A DNA stretch of 64,000 nucleotides from Paenibacillus maysiensis. Its GTDB lineage: Bacteria; Bacillota; Bacilli; Paenibacillales; Paenibacillaceae. Below the pieces are notes generated by a model that saw only the letters and a list, made by a program, of their open reading frames with translations, made no database searches and was not told the DNA's origin. Where the stretch lies: the NCBI RefSeq assembly GCF_000520815.1, contig NZ_ASRY01000201.1:27334-91333 (forward strand), written 5' to 3'. The stretch's first letter is position 1. The number at the start of each line of letters is the position of its first letter. Position numbers and translations under genes: made by a program. Of the stretch, positions 46,511-56,320 are shown in pieces.

Positions 46511-48256
46511 TTACTGGCTTCCTGGCCCGGCCGGAATATAGCCGACATTAACTGCGGTCAGCTTATCTTCGATCGCCGCGCCGGTAGACATGCTGAAGCA
46601 CGCCTGGGCAACCAGCGTTGCCTCTGCTGCGGACGTGTTCAGTACACGATGCTTGACTCGCAGCAAGGACTGGGGAGACATGCTAAGCTGATGTATTCCG
46701 AGCTCCAGCCACAGGGGAATGGAACGTTCATCTCCTGCCATTTCACCGCACACACTCACATCAATCCCTGCCTGATGAGCAGCCTGCGCCGTCATACGCA
46801 GCATCCGCAGCACCGCCGGATGGTATGGATGGTACATATGCGCAATCTGCTCGTTCATGCGGTCTACGGCCAGCACATACTGTACCAAATCATTCGTGCC
46901 TATACTGAAAAAATCCGTTTCAGCCGCCAGCAGATCGGCAATCATTGCTGCCGCTGGCACCTCAATCATAATCCCTTGCTTGATATGCGGGTTATAGGCA
47001 AGTCCTCTCGCATCCAAATCCGCCATAGCTTCCTTCAAGATCGCATCCGCCTGACGGATCTCCTCCACCGATGAAATCATAGGATACATAACCTTGATAT
47101 TCCCTGCCGCACTGGCACGTAAAATAGCTGTCAATTGAGTCTTGAATAATTCCTTCCAATCGAGACTGATACGTATAGCGCGATAGCCTAAAAACGGATT
47201 TTCCTCCTCCGGCAGTTGAAGATAGTCCAGCGGCTTATCCCCGCCGATATCCAATGTACGGATAACAACGGAGTGGTTTCCTGCCTTTCCTGCTACCAGC
47301 CGATACACTTCATACTGCTCATCTTCATCCGGTGCGGAGTTTCGATCCATATATAAAAATTCCGTGCGGAACAGTCCCACACCCTGCGCTCCATGCTTCA
47401 ATGCCACCTCCAGTTCCTTGACAGAGCTGATGTTGGCTGCCAGCCTCAGTTCAGTTCCATCCTTGGTCACGGCTTCCACGGAAGCGAGCACCTGAAGCTG
47501 TTCTTTTCTGCGGCGCTGCTCATCACGTAATGCCGTATAATGATCAATAATGGATTTTTCTGGGTTCACGTAAACCTTCCCAAAGTCTCCGTCGACAACC
47601 ATCATATCTCCCGTCTGGACAGGCAAATTGAGGTTGCTCTCCAGCCCCGAAACGAGCGGAATGCCCATCGCACGGGCCATGATCGCGGAATGCGATGTTT
47701 TACCCCCATTCATAGTCACAATTCCTAATACATAGCTTGGATTCAAGTGGGCCGATTGAGATGGAGAAAGCTCCTTGGCTACCAGAATGTAAGGCTGTGT
47801 GTCCTTCGGAAGAGTTACTTCCGGCGCACCCAGCAAATGCTTGAGCAGCCGATTCCCCACATCCTTGATGTCGATCGCCCGCTCCTTCATATACTCATCA
47901 TCCAGCAGATCAAACATCGTCACAAAATGGTCAATTGCTTCCTTAACGGCCACCTCGGCTGCTTTGTATTGGCGCTCGATGATTCCACGAACCTCGTTCA
48001 TGAATTCAGGGTCCTCCAATATAGCCAGATGCGCATCAAAAATGCTGGATTCCTCCGGTCCCACCATTTCCCGAAACTCATCCTTAATAAACTGGATTTC
48101 ACTTTTGGATGTGCGTATCCCTTCATACAACCGTTCAAATTCCTTTGCGAGATCTACCGCATCCATTTTTTGATCAGGTAAATCCCACTCCCAGCTCGGC
48201 AGGACAAATGCCTTCCCGATTGCCACACCTGCTGCGGCGCCGATGCCTTCTATCAT
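46511..48256 (-). CDS. ptsI: PTS Enzyme I (phosphoenolpyruvate-protein phosphotransferase)
   Basis: Transfers phosphate from PEP to HPr, the first step of sugar uptake by the PTS. 581 residues. Phosphorylated histidine H189 in GGKTSHSAIMAR. PEP-binding barrel with GVGLFRTEFLYMDR and the C-terminal IGTNDLVQYVLAVDR and CGEMAGD (active cysteine). The ATG overlaps the stop of the permease gene (ATGA), so they are translationally coupled. No ptsH is adjacent. Confidence 0.96.
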   Translation of the reverse strand: MIEGIGAAAGVAIGKAFVLPSWEWDLPDQKMDAVDLAKEFERLYEGIRTSKSEIQFIKDEFREMVGPEESSIFDAHLAILEDPEFMNEVRGIIERQYKAAEVAVKEAIDHFVTMFDLLDDEYMKERAIDIKDVGNRLLKHLLGAPEVTLPKDTQPYILVAKELSPSQSAHLNPSYVLGIVTMNGGKTSHSAIMARAMGIPLVSGLESNLNLPVQTGDMMVVDGDFGKVYVNPEKSIIDHYTALRDEQRRRKEQLQVLASVEAVTKDGTELRLAANISSVKELEVALKHGAQGVGLFRTEFLYMDRNSAPDEDEQYEVYRLVAGKAGNHSVVIRTLDIGGDKPLDYLQLPEEENPFLGYRAIRISLDWKELFKTQLTAILRASAAGNIKVMYPMISSVEEIRQADAILKEAMADLDARGLAYNPHIKQGIMIEVPAAAMIADLLAAETDFFSIGTNDLVQYVLAVDRMNEQIAHMYHPYHPAVLRMLRMTAQAAHQAGIDVSVCGEMAGDERSIPLWLELGIHQLSMSPQSLLRVKHRVLNTSAAEATLVAQACFSMSTGAAIEDKLTAVNVGYIPAGPGSQ

Positions 48257-50136
48257 GTCTCTACCCCTCCAACATTCCTGTCATGCAGCACAACGGACAT
48301 TACCGAGGCCTGACCTTTTTTCACTGTTTTAAACGGAGCAAAGCTCCATGACTTCACGCGATCCGGGTTCGTAATGACCATAGGGGTCACTAACGATGGA
48401 GCTTGTTCCCGCAGTGCCTGCAAATCAAATTTAATCAGCAATTGTCCCGGTTCCACCGTATCGCCTGCTTCTACCATAGCAGTAAAATTCCCTTTTAGCT
48501 GTGAAGTATCAATCCCTATATGAAGCAGAACTTCAAGTCCCTCTCGTGTAGAGATGCCTAAAGCATGCATGGTCGGATACAGATGCATAACCGTACCATA
48601 CACCGGAGACACAAGTTCACCTCGTTCGGGAACAAAAGCAACTCCGTCCCCGACCAGCTTCGTTGCAAAAATTTTGTCCGGTACCTCGTGAATCGGCAGC
48701 ATTTTTCCATGCACCGGGGCGTTGAACAACACTTGAGGAAGATCGCGCTCCATAAGCTTCGCGATTTCCTCACGAATCAGCTCCGAATACGTCCCAAACA
48801 CAACCTGCAAGTTGCCCCCTCCCAGGTTGATGAGTCCAGCCGAGCCCAAAGCTTTTATCGCTCCGGTATCAATCAGCCGATCATTGTGGACGGTGAGGCG
48901 CAGCCGTGTAATGCAGGCTTCCACCCGAACAATATTTTCCTTCCCTCCAAGCGCCTCCAAAATGAGCGGTGCGCTGTAGGGAATATTGCCTGCCCAATCC
49001 TCTAGAACCGAACCTTCCTCGCGGCCTGGAGTGGGAATACGGAACCTCCGAATCGCCCAGCGGAATAGCACATAATACACCAGCCCATACGCCACGCCTA
49101 ACGGAATCAACAACCAGGCGTTATGTGACAGATGGAAATTGAGTACGTAATCTATAAAACCCGCTGAATATGAAAAACCGTGATGTATATCCAGCTCAAA
49201 AGTAAGCCACATGGCCAGACCTGACATGACTGCATGAACGAGGAACAAATAAGGAGCAGCAAACAAAAATGCAAACTCAATTTGTTCTGATACACCAGTA
49301 AAAAAGCAGACGAGTGCAGCAGTCAAAAACGTCTTTTGCACCTTTGGTTTCAAATCTTCACGCGCTTCCTGAATAATCGCCAGCGCAATGGCTGGAATCG
49401 CAAACATCATAATCGGAAACAACCCTGACATAAAATAGCCCGCCGTCGGATCGCCAGCAAAAAAACGGGGTAAATCCCCCTGCACTATGTCGCCTGACGG
49501 CGTTTTATATGTACCTAGTTGAAACCAAAATATATTATTAAGCAGATGATGAAGGCCAAAAGCAGCCAGCACCCGATACAAAATACCGTAAATAAACAAT
49601 CCGAAGCCGCCCAGACTCAATTCCAGACCTGCTATAAATTGTAATCCTCTCTGAATGAGTGGTGCCACTATCAGCATCAGTCCTGCGAACACGGCGGAGA
49701 ACAAGCCAATCAGCAGCAAAACAAATCGAGTCCCTCCAAAAAATTGGAGTACCTCAGGAAGCTTAATGCTTTTGAAGCGGTTATACGCCACCCCTGAAAT
49801 GACACCCAAAATGATGCCAATGAGCGTCGCGGGATGAATGAGTCCGTTTCCAAATCTCAATGTGACCTGATCATATATAGCCATACCAGCCAATGCCGCC
49901 AGTCCTGCCTGACCTGCCTGATTCGACATGCCGAGTGCTACACCAACCGCAAACAAGTACGGCAAAAAATAAAAAATCCCACGCCCTGCTGCATTAGCCA
50001 TTTCAGACACCATTGGAAATCCCCACGTGGACCAGGGAAGGCTTCCGAGACTTAGTAATATAGCAGCAGCCGGTAACACCATCGTCGGGAGCATGACAGC
50101 CCGACCAAGCTGTTGTAAGGATCCGAGCCAGTTCAT
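48253..50136 (-). CDS. PTS sugar permease EIICBA, N-acetylglucosamine type
   Basis: Single-chain transporter that takes up and phosphorylates a sugar. 627 residues. EIIC at about 1-370 with some ten membrane segments and the motif AAFGLHHLLNNIFWFQLG, closer to NagE/NagP than to PtsG. EIIB with phospho-cysteine C408 in EACITRLR. EIIA at about 475-615 with phospho-histidine H539 in LLHIGID. Start ATG 50136 with AAAGGAGAGG. Operon with ptsI. GlcNAc specificity is inferred; glucose or both remain possible. Confidence 0.9.
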   Translation of the reverse strand: MNWLGSLQQLGRAVMLPTMVLPAAAILLSLGSLPWSTWGFPMVSEMANAAGRGIFYFLPYLFAVGVALGMSNQAGQAGLAALAGMAIYDQVTLRFGNGLIHPATLIGIILGVISGVAYNRFKSIKLPEVLQFFGGTRFVLLLIGLFSAVFAGLMLIVAPLIQRGLQFIAGLELSLGGFGLFIYGILYRVLAAFGLHHLLNNIFWFQLGTYKTPSGDIVQGDLPRFFAGDPTAGYFMSGLFPIMMFAIPAIALAIIQEAREDLKPKVQKTFLTAALVCFFTGVSEQIEFAFLFAAPYLFLVHAVMSGLAMWLTFELDIHHGFSYSAGFIDYVLNFHLSHNAWLLIPLGVAYGLVYYVLFRWAIRRFRIPTPGREEGSVLEDWAGNIPYSAPLILEALGGKENIVRVEACITRLRLTVHNDRLIDTGAIKALGSAGLINLGGGNLQVVFGTYSELIREEIAKLMERDLPQVLFNAPVHGKMLPIHEVPDKIFATKLVGDGVAFVPERGELVSPVYGTVMHLYPTMHALGISTREGLEVLLHIGIDTSQLKGNFTAMVEAGDTVEPGQLLIKFDLQALREQAPSLVTPMVITNPDRVKSWSFAPFKTVKKGQASVMSVVLHDRNVGGVET

Positions 50137-50329
50137 GGCATTCCTCTCCTTTCTATCCCTGATGGTAAGTCGAATAAATACTTTTGTCAAAGCGATTCTC
50201 TTGCTTGATAAAAAATACTATTATACGCTTTTCAGGTCTGAATAGCTCTATTCAAACGTCTTATTTAAGTTATATTTTGCGTGTTTATCAGCTTGGACCA
50301 TATTATTCTGAAACAAAAGGAGATGCAGC

Positions 50330-50489
50330 ATGAGTGAAATACTTTTTAAAAAAATATGGATCAACGCGCTTTAACAGCACAGACACTCGCCTCGACAATA
50401 TGGAGCAGCGGTTCGACATCATGGATTCACGTCTGGATGGTATGGAGGACTCTCCACTTGAGGGTATAGATCACAATACTGTCGATTGA
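50330..50489 (+). pseudogene. decayed or frameshifted small coiled-coil gene
   Basis: ATG 50330 has a strong ribosome binding site (AAAGGAG), but the frame stops after 14 codons. Removing one A from the A7 run at 50348-50354 opens a 52-codon frame with heptad-like repeats (TRLDNMEQRFDIMDSRLDGME), typical of small Bacillales coiled-coil proteins. Normal members are longer, so the 3' part looks deleted as well. A sequencing error in the A-run or slippage control cannot be excluded. Confidence 0.6.
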
Positions 50490-50577
50490 GCTCATTCACC
50501 AAGATAATATCACAAAAATGGCATACATACATTATATGGATTCCTGTAAGCATAATATAGCCCAATTTCCACACACC

Positions 50578-50619
50578 AAAAACCTTCTCCCCGTATTTCA
50601 TAGGGGCGAAGGTTTTTTT
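50578..50619. terminator. terminator after the CoA-binding gene
   Basis: AAAACCTTC(T)CCCC/GGGGCGAAGGTTTT stem with T-runs on both sides. It lies 14 bases beyond the stop of the minus-strand gene. Confidence 0.9.
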
Positions 50620-50632
50620 CTTCATGTCCAGA

Positions 50633-51067
50633 TTATCCTTTACGTACTGCTTGGGTTATGGAATCCTCTACCTTGATGCAACGATCCATAATAACCGTCA
50701 TTCCATGCTCCTGCGCAATGTCAGCGGCTTCCTGGCTGATAATGCCCTGTTGAAGCCACAAAACCTTCGCACCTATAGCAGCCGCCTCACGAGCAACCTC
50801 CGCGCAGTACTCACTGCGACGGAATACATTGACCAACTCGACAGACTCGGGCACTTCTTCGAGACTTGCATAGCAAGTTTCTCCTAAAATCGTTTGCCCC
50901 GCTGCCGCAGGATTAACCGGAATAATACGGTATCCCCGCTTTTGCATCGCATAAGACACCATATGCGAGGTCCGGTCTGCTTTATCAGACAAACCTACAA
51001 CCGCAATGTTGCCCACTTGTTCCAAAATGTTTTTGATCTCTTCCCTTGACGGATTTTCAAAAGCCAT
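50633..51067 (-). CDS. CoA-binding domain protein (YccU-like)
   Basis: 144 residues with a Rossmann-type CoA-binding fold: NIAVVGLSDKADRTSH, then YRIIPVNPAAAGQTILGE and VLWLQQGIISQEA. Such proteins resemble the CoA-binding domain of succinyl-CoA synthetase but stand alone; function is unknown. Ribosome binding site AGGAGGG. It is 35 bases downstream of aroA on the same strand and probably co-transcribed. Confidence 0.92.
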   Translation of the reverse strand: MAFENPSREEIKNILEQVGNIAVVGLSDKADRTSHMVSYAMQKRGYRIIPVNPAAAGQTILGETCYASLEEVPESVELVNVFRRSEYCAEVAREAAAIGAKVLWLQQGIISQEAADIAQEHGMTVIMDRCIKVEDSITQAVRKG

Positions 51068-51101
51068 CCTTTTCCCTCCTGTCCACTTTTAGAACTTACT
51101 T

Positions 51102-52394
51102 TTATTTTACCCACTCTACAGAGGCGCCAAGCGTCGTCAGATGGTCAAAATATTGCGGATATGATTTGGCAACATGATGCGCATCCTTGATCACCAGCGG
51201 TTTCTGTGCCCGCAGACCGACAACTGTCAAAGCCATAATAACACGGTGGTCAAAATGCGCGTTAATTTCAACACCGCCTTCAACCCCCTCCGGTCTGCCA
51301 TATACGATAATTTCAGCCTGACGTTCCTCCACCCGAGCTCCGGCCTTGGTCAGTTCGTTCAAATAATCGGTAATGCGATCACATTCCTTGTACCGCAAAT
51401 TTTCCACATTATAAAAACGGGACGTGCCGTCAGCAAATACAGCCGCAGCCACCATCGCCAGCACCGCATCGGTTGCAGCATCACCGTCAAATTCAATGGC
51501 CTTCAAACGGCCATTCCCCTTCACGACAACGGTGTCGTTCTCGTGCGTCAGCGGTACTTCCATCATACGAAGTACATCTACAATAGCACGTTCTCCTTGC
51601 TTGCTCTGCTCCTTTAGCCGATGGATGGTGACATCCGAGTTCGTGACCGCAGCCGCCGCCAGCACCGCGGCGCTGCCCGGATAATCGCCCTGCATGGTAT
51701 ATGTGCGTGGCTGATAAGATTGTCGTCCGGGCACACGGAAAGACATATAATCATCACTTGCATGAATGATAATGCCTGCCTCTTGAAGCACCTCCAGCGT
51801 CTGACCAATAACCACCTTGGATTTCAGATCATGCAGCACCTCAATTTCGCTATCTTCCTCCAATAACGGCGTGAGGAATAGCAAAGCGCTCAAATATTGC
51901 GAGCTAACCGAACCGGATACCTGGATTTTGCCGCCTTTGGGCTGACCGCCCTGAATGCGGATCGGAAGCTTACCTTCACGATGATCTACCTGTACACCCA
52001 GTTGACCCAATGCGTCGATCAAATCATCATGTGGTCGTTTTCCCAGCGAATCGGGATATGTATTGACGAAAGTAACATCCGGGCACAGCGATGCGATCCC
52101 CATCAAAAAACGAAGCACTGCTCCAGCGTTACCTACATTGAGCTCCTTCACAGCACGAGGATGGCTGCCAAAGCCCGTGATGACTATTTTTTCATCATCC
52201 TCTTCCAGCACTGCCCCCAGATCAGCGATACAACGACGCATAGCATCACTGTCCTCACTGTGTGCCGGAAAATAAATGGTACTTTGTCCATCGGCAAGCG
52301 CTGCTGTCAGCAAATAGCGTGTAGTGTAGTTTTTGGAGGACAAGGCCCCAATCTCCCCTTGCAACGAAGGGGTAGGTCTAACGATAACATCCAT
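51102..52394 (-). CDS. aroA: divergent 3-phosphoshikimate 1-carboxyvinyltransferase (EPSP synthase)
   Basis: Shikimate-pathway enzyme joining PEP and shikimate-3-phosphate. 430 residues. Key residues aligned with E. coli AroA: Lys22 and Arg27 in SSKNYTTR (Ser23 replaced by Asn), the PEP loop GNAGAVLRFL (T97A, P101F), R124 in KRPHDD, SSQ in VSSQYL, D313 in ATDA, K340/R344 in LRYKECDR, R386 in DHRVIM and K411 in AKSYP. So catalysis is plausible but the sequence is unusual. Start ATG 52394 with AAAAGGAG. No other aro genes adjoin it. Confidence 0.88.
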   Translation of the reverse strand: MDVIVRPTPSLQGEIGALSSKNYTTRYLLTAALADGQSTIYFPAHSEDSDAMRRCIADLGAVLEEDDEKIVITGFGSHPRAVKELNVGNAGAVLRFLMGIASLCPDVTFVNTYPDSLGKRPHDDLIDALGQLGVQVDHREGKLPIRIQGGQPKGGKIQVSGSVSSQYLSALLFLTPLLEEDSEIEVLHDLKSKVVIGQTLEVLQEAGIIIHASDDYMSFRVPGRQSYQPRTYTMQGDYPGSAAVLAAAAVTNSDVTIHRLKEQSKQGERAIVDVLRMMEVPLTHENDTVVVKGNGRLKAIEFDGDAATDAVLAMVAAAVFADGTSRFYNVENLRYKECDRITDYLNELTKAGARVEERQAEIIVYGRPEGVEGGVEINAHFDHRVIMALTVVGLRAQKPLVIKDAHHVAKSYPQYFDHLTTLGASVEWVK

Positions 52395-52667
52395 AATGTA
52401 CATGCTCCTTTTCGGATTTTAACCAACTCGTTTTACGTTAATTATACAAGCTGTGATGTTCATTTCTCCACCAGAAAAACACTGAATATCAAGCAAAGCC
52501 TGCCCGAGTTTCATCCCGGCGATTCATTAATCTATACCCGCCTTTAGGATTAGCCCGATTGACAGCTTGCAGATAGCTTGGATATCATACATAGAGTGTA
52601 TAAGAGGTTTGGTATAAGCCATTAACACACGAGTCACCTATTTTATATTCAGAAAAGAGGTCCGGCC

Positions 52668-52973
52668 ATGACGCAAATCGCCCTGATTGAACCTTCTGAG
52701 CTTCGTGCACGCCTGCAAGCAGGCGAACAATTGCAACTGATCGACGTTCGTGAGGCAGAAGAAGTAGCGGAAGGCATGATTGACGGTGCCAAGCATATTC
52801 CGCTCGGACAGATTCCAAGTCGTCTTGAGGAAATTGAACGTACCGGTGAAATTATCTTTATTTGCCGGAGCGGTTATCGCAGCCAACGAGCCTGCGAATA
52901 TTTACAACAACTCGGTTATGAAGGCTGCACTAACATGACCGGCGGCATGCTGCAATGGTCACAAGAGCAGTAA
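52668..52973 (+). CDS. rhodanese-like sulfurtransferase
   Basis: 101-residue single rhodanese domain. Active-site cysteine C66 in ICRSGYRS; LIDVREAEEVAEGMIDGAKHIPL is the family pattern. Probably moves persulfide sulfur in the cytoplasm. Ribosome binding site AAAGAGG. Monocistronic with a terminator directly after. Confidence 0.95.
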   Translation: MTQIALIEPSELRARLQAGEQLQLIDVREAEEVAEGMIDGAKHIPLGQIPSRLEEIERTGEIIFICRSGYRSQRACEYLQQLGYEGCTNMTGGMLQWSQEQ

Positions 52974-52991
52974 AATGCTGCACACCAAATG

Positions 52992-53016
52992 AGACGGGAT
53001 CTTCCCGTCTTTTTTG
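52992..53016 (+). terminator. intrinsic terminator after the rhodanese gene
   Basis: AGACGGGA/TCCCGTCT with a 3-4 base loop, followed by six Ts. Confidence 0.93.
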
Positions 53017-53100
53017 TCGTGACTCAAAGCTTAGACGCGGTGATGTATTAAAATAACTATTCCTATCATACCACAGTGCCGAAAGCTAAGACAATCCACT

Positions 53101-53150
53101 AAAAAAAACGGAAGCTTCCTCCGCCACAGAGGGCAAAAGAAGCTTCCGTT
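53101..53150 (-). terminator. intrinsic terminator after gnd
   Basis: A perfect 12-bp stem (AACGGAAGCTTC and complement) with a nested GCCCTC/GAGG pairing and a run of Ts on the minus strand. Confidence 0.9.
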
Positions 53151-53189
53151 GTATTACATTGCTGTTATCCTAGCATATTCGCCATTTCC

Positions 53190-54596
53190 TTAGAACCATT
53201 GGTGATGGAATACGCCTTCTTTGTCCACACGTTTGAACGTATGCGCACCGAAGTAGTCACGTTGTGCTTGCAGCAAGTTTGCTGGCAGACGCTCAGTACG
53301 GTAGCTGTCATAGTATGCAAGCGCACTGGAGAAGCCTGGCACTGGAATACCTTGAGATACAGCTACGGAAATTACCTGACGCCATGCGTTTTGGTAAGTT
53401 TCTACTACATTTTTGAAGTAGGAATCCAGCAACAGGTTTTTCAGAGCAGGATCGTGATCATACGCTTCCTTGATGTTTTGCAGGAATTGCGAACGGATAA
53501 TGCAACCGCCGCGGAAGATCATAGCGATTTTTCCGTATTTCAAATCCCAATTGTATTCATCGGAAGCTGCACGCATTTGTGCGAAGCCTTGAGCATAAGA
53601 CACAATTTTACTTGCGAACAATGCTTTACGTACGCTTTCGATAAATTCTTTTTTGTCGCCGCTGAAGGATTCAGCATTAGGACCGCTCAGCACTTTACTT
53701 GCCGCAATACGCTCGTCTTTCATAGCAGACAGGAAACGGGAGAATACGGATTCGGTGATCATGGACAATGGAACGCCCAGATCCAGCGCGCTTTGGCTTG
53801 TCCATTTACCAGTACCTTTTTGACCCGCAGCATCCAGAATAACGTCTACCATTGGTTTGCCTGTTTCGGAATCATATTGGGAGAAGATGTCAGCCGTGAT
53901 TTCGATCAGGTAGCTGTCCAGCTCGCCTTTATTCCATTCTGTGAAGATTTCATGAAGCTCTTCCGCATTCACATTCAGGACCGATTTCAACAGGTGATAA
54001 GCTTCACCGATCAATTGCATGTCACCGTACTCGATACCGTTATGCACCATTTTTACATAGTGACCAGCACCGTCAGGACCGATATATGTGCAGCATGGGT
54101 CGCCATTCACTTTAGCAGAGATTGCTGTCAGAATCGGCTCTACCAGCTTGTAGGCACTTTCTTGTCCACCCGGCATGATGGAAGGACCGTTCAAAGCGCC
54201 TTCTTCACCACCGGATACGCCTGTACCAATAAAGCGAAGTCCTTTTTCCTCCAGCTCCTTACTGCGGCGCTGTGTATCAGGGAAGTAGGCATTGCCTCCG
54301 TCTATAATAATGTCGCCCTTGTCCAGATGAGGCACAAGCTGCTCAATCGTAGCATCTGTTGCTTTACCCGCTTGAACCATGATCAGGATTTTACGGGGTG
54401 ATTCCAGAGAGTTCACAAATTCTTCAATGGAGAAAGTACCCGTCAGTTTTTTACCTTCTGCTTCTTTGATAAGATCGTGCGTTTTTTCTGGAGAGCGGTT
54501 AAAAACCGAGACGGTGAAGCCTCTGCTCTCAATATTAAGGGCCAAATTCTTACCCATTACTGCCAGACCGATCACACCAATCTGCTGTTTTGCCAT
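53190..54596 (-). CDS. gndA: 6-phosphogluconate dehydrogenase, decarboxylating
   Basis: Oxidative pentose phosphate enzyme: 6-phosphogluconate + NADP+ to ribulose-5-phosphate + CO2 + NADPH. 468 residues. NADP-binding [17 protein letters not shown] and FNRSPEKT near the N-terminus, substrate motif GVSGGEEGA near 128, and catalytic [13 protein letters not shown] near 183. Start ATG 54596 with AAAGGATGAGG. Codon usage is highly biased, consistent with strong expression. Monocistronic. Confidence 0.97.
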   Translation of the reverse strand: MAKQQIGVIGLAVMGKNLALNIESRGFTVSVFNRSPEKTHDLIKEAEGKKLTGTFSIEEFVNSLESPRKILIMVQAGKATDATIEQLVPHLDKGDIIIDGGNAYFPDTQRRSKELEEKGLRFIGTGVSGGEEGALNGPSIMPGGQESAYKLVEPILTAISAKVNGDPCCTYIGPDGAGHYVKMVHNGIEYGDMQLIGEAYHLLKSVLNVNAEELHEIFTEWNKGELDSYLIEITADIFSQYDSETGKPMVDVILDAAGQKGTGKWTSQSALDLGVPLSMITESVFSRFLSAMKDERIAASKVLSGPNAESFSGDKKEFIESVRKALFASKIVSYAQGFAQMRAASDEYNWDLKYGKIAMIFRGGCIIRSQFLQNIKEAYDHDPALKNLLLDSYFKNVVETYQNAWRQVISVAVSQGIPVPGFSSALAYYDSYRTERLPANLLQAQRDYFGAHTFKRVDKEGVFHHQWF

Positions 54597-54782
54597 CTGG
54601 TTCCTCATCCTTTGCAACATATTTTTATTCTAAATCGCCGCTTTACCGCATTACACTTTGAGTGAATCGGAACACGTGCAATTCTATTTTAACGTTTTTG
54701 GTGTCAGAAGTGAACCCCTGTCTATTCGCAGATCAAAACACCCCATTTTCATGAGGTGTTCAGTTATACTAAATCTACATCA

Positions 54783-55382
54783 TTATGCTTCCATCATCAG
54801 TAGTTGGCGGGATAGCGCTTGCAGGCGTTCATGGCAGTTCCCGGCTCTGGCCGTATCTCCCTCTGTCATTGCCGTGAAAAGCCTCTCCAATTCAATATCC
54901 ACTTCCATTCTGAGCAGCAGCAGTCGGGTCTCTCCCTCATTGGAAAAGTACATATCCTCCATCTCCTGCGCTGACAGCACTGGTCCCTTCTGATAAATAA
55001 CGCGTTGCTTAAAACCGGTAACCTCGACCAGACGAATGACCTCACCGAACAAAATATTTTCCACCAAAATATGATGGTCCTTAACTCTTTTGACAATGGC
55101 ATGGCCTCGGGTGCTTCCGATCAGCTTTTCCAACCACTCCGCCAGCTTGGCGTCGCGGATCACATAATCTCCGGCCAACTTGTAGTGCCCTGTACGCAAT
55201 TGTTGAAAACGAAGCTTCACCAGCTTGCGCCCGGTTCTTACCGACAGCACCAGGTACGACTCATCCTCGCTCCAGTACAGCGAATACCCTTCCGATATCA
55301 AATCCTTGATCAGATTATGGATATGCCGACGGCTAAACCGGAGCTCCAGATTGCAATATTCTACCTCGCAGCCCTTGTTCAC
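54783..55382 (-). CDS. conserved hypothetical protein, unrecognised
   Basis: 199 residues. GTG start at 55382 has AAAGGAGG 6 bases upstream. Sequence suggests an N-terminal alpha/beta part with RRHIHNLIKDLISEGYSLYWSEDESYLVLSV in two pieces, then strands rich in basic residues, then a helical C-terminus (RMEVDIELERLFTAMTEGDTARA). No signal peptide, membrane segment or known catalytic motif. I do not recognise the family. It lies alone upstream of gndA and divergent from yktB. Confidence 0.8.
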   Translation of the reverse strand: MNKGCEVEYCNLELRFSRRHIHNLIKDLISEGYSLYWSEDESYLVLSVRTGRKLVKLRFQQLRTGHYKLAGDYVIRDAKLAEWLEKLIGSTRGHAIVKRVKDHHILVENILFGEVIRLVEVTGFKQRVIYQKGPVLSAQEMEDMYFSNEGETRLLLLRMEVDIELERLFTAMTEGDTARAGNCHERLQALSRQLLMMEA

Positions 55383-55602
55383 GGCATTCCCTCCTTTTTC
55401 AAGTCCGATTCAAGAAGTCCGGCTACAGCAAGCCTGCGGCTTTCCCGCTTGATCTTCCCTTGCTCTATTTTATACTTCATTTTATGTAAGGGTACTTGGT
55501 TATTTGACCTATTTTTATGAGTAACAACGCACAATCCTACTTTTGACTTATGCGCTTGTCCCAAACCCGGCCTAAAGTCGGTCAAGCCTGCTGACGTTAT
55601 GC

Positions 55603-55608
55603 TATAAT
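55603..55608 (+). promoter_or_regulatory. extended -10 box of the yktB gene
   Basis: TATGCTATAAT places TATAAT at 55603-55608, 53 bases before the start codon. The -35 region is weak. Confidence 0.6.
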
Positions 55609-55661
55609 CGGACATATTACGCCACACGAAATGGCTTAACCCAGTTACAGGAGGAAAAGGT

Positions 55662-56294
55662 ATGACGTTCAATGGATTTACAGCAAAGGACTTTGATGTT
55701 TTTGAAATACCGGGGCTGGAGCCTCGCATGGAGGTACTGATTGAACAGGTTCGACCCAAACTGGAAGCGATTGGTGCGGAGTTGGCTCCTTTCCTGACGG
55801 ACTTGTGTGGCGAGCCTATGCACGTTCACGTTGCAAAGCATGCACGGCGCAAAGTGAATCCTCCCAAGGATTCCTGGGTAGCTTGGGCGGCAAACAAGCG
55901 TGGATACAAGGCGTTGCCGCATTTTGAGGTAGGGATGTTTTCTTCTCATCTGTTCATCATTTTCGCGATTATTTATGAAAGCCCGAACAAAACCACGTTT
56001 GCCCAGGCACTCAAAGCCAATCTGAGCGATGTCCGCACTAGCCTACCGGGTCATTTTTACTGGTCCATGGATCATATGGCCCCGGAAGGTACGGAGCAAA
56101 AGCAAATGGACGAGAAGGATTTTCAAACGATCATTGACAAGCTGCAACAGGTTAAAAAAGCCGAGGTCATGTGTGGTATCCGTATTGACCGGGAAGATCC
56201 ACTCGCCAGCGACGGGGCTGCATTACTACAGGCAGTGCGTTCCACTTTTGAGCGTTTGCTGCCGCTGTACCGAATGGCTTTCCCGAAAGAGTAA
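55662..56294 (+). CDS. yktB: YktB family protein (DUF1054, UPF0637)
   Basis: 210-residue cytoplasmic protein of unknown function, conserved in Bacillales. Family features: FNGFTAKDFDVFEIPGLE at the start, then MHVHVAKHARRKVNPP with WVAWAANKRGYK, and HFEVGMFSSHLFIIFAIIYE. Ribosome binding site CAGGAGG. In B. subtilis yktB is near speA, as here (speA at 57.8 kb). Confidence 0.93.
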   Translation: MTFNGFTAKDFDVFEIPGLEPRMEVLIEQVRPKLEAIGAELAPFLTDLCGEPMHVHVAKHARRKVNPPKDSWVAWAANKRGYKALPHFEVGMFSSHLFIIFAIIYESPNKTTFAQALKANLSDVRTSLPGHFYWSMDHMAPEGTEQKQMDEKDFQTIIDKLQQVKKAEVMCGIRIDREDPLASDGAALLQAVRSTFERLLPLYRMAFPKE

Positions 56295-56320
56295 CCAGCA
56301 TTGGCCAATCAAGCTACCAA

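Noticed and set aside
50163..50200. cre site or promoter for the PTS permease
   Set aside because: The sequence around the CG centre near 50193 matches too few cre positions. TTGACA-17-TACCAT at 50162-50190 would start the transcript inside the ribosome binding site, so it was not annotated.
50419..50625. 68-codon minus-strand frame upstream of the CoA-binding gene
   Set aside because: It runs through the decayed coiled-coil gene and the terminator hairpin and has no ribosome binding site.
53199..54401. 400-codon open frame antisense to gndA
   Set aside because: gndA has strong codon bias and avoids TTA, CTA and TCA codons, which removes stops from the opposite strand. The antisense frame has no ribosome binding site, domain or family similarity.
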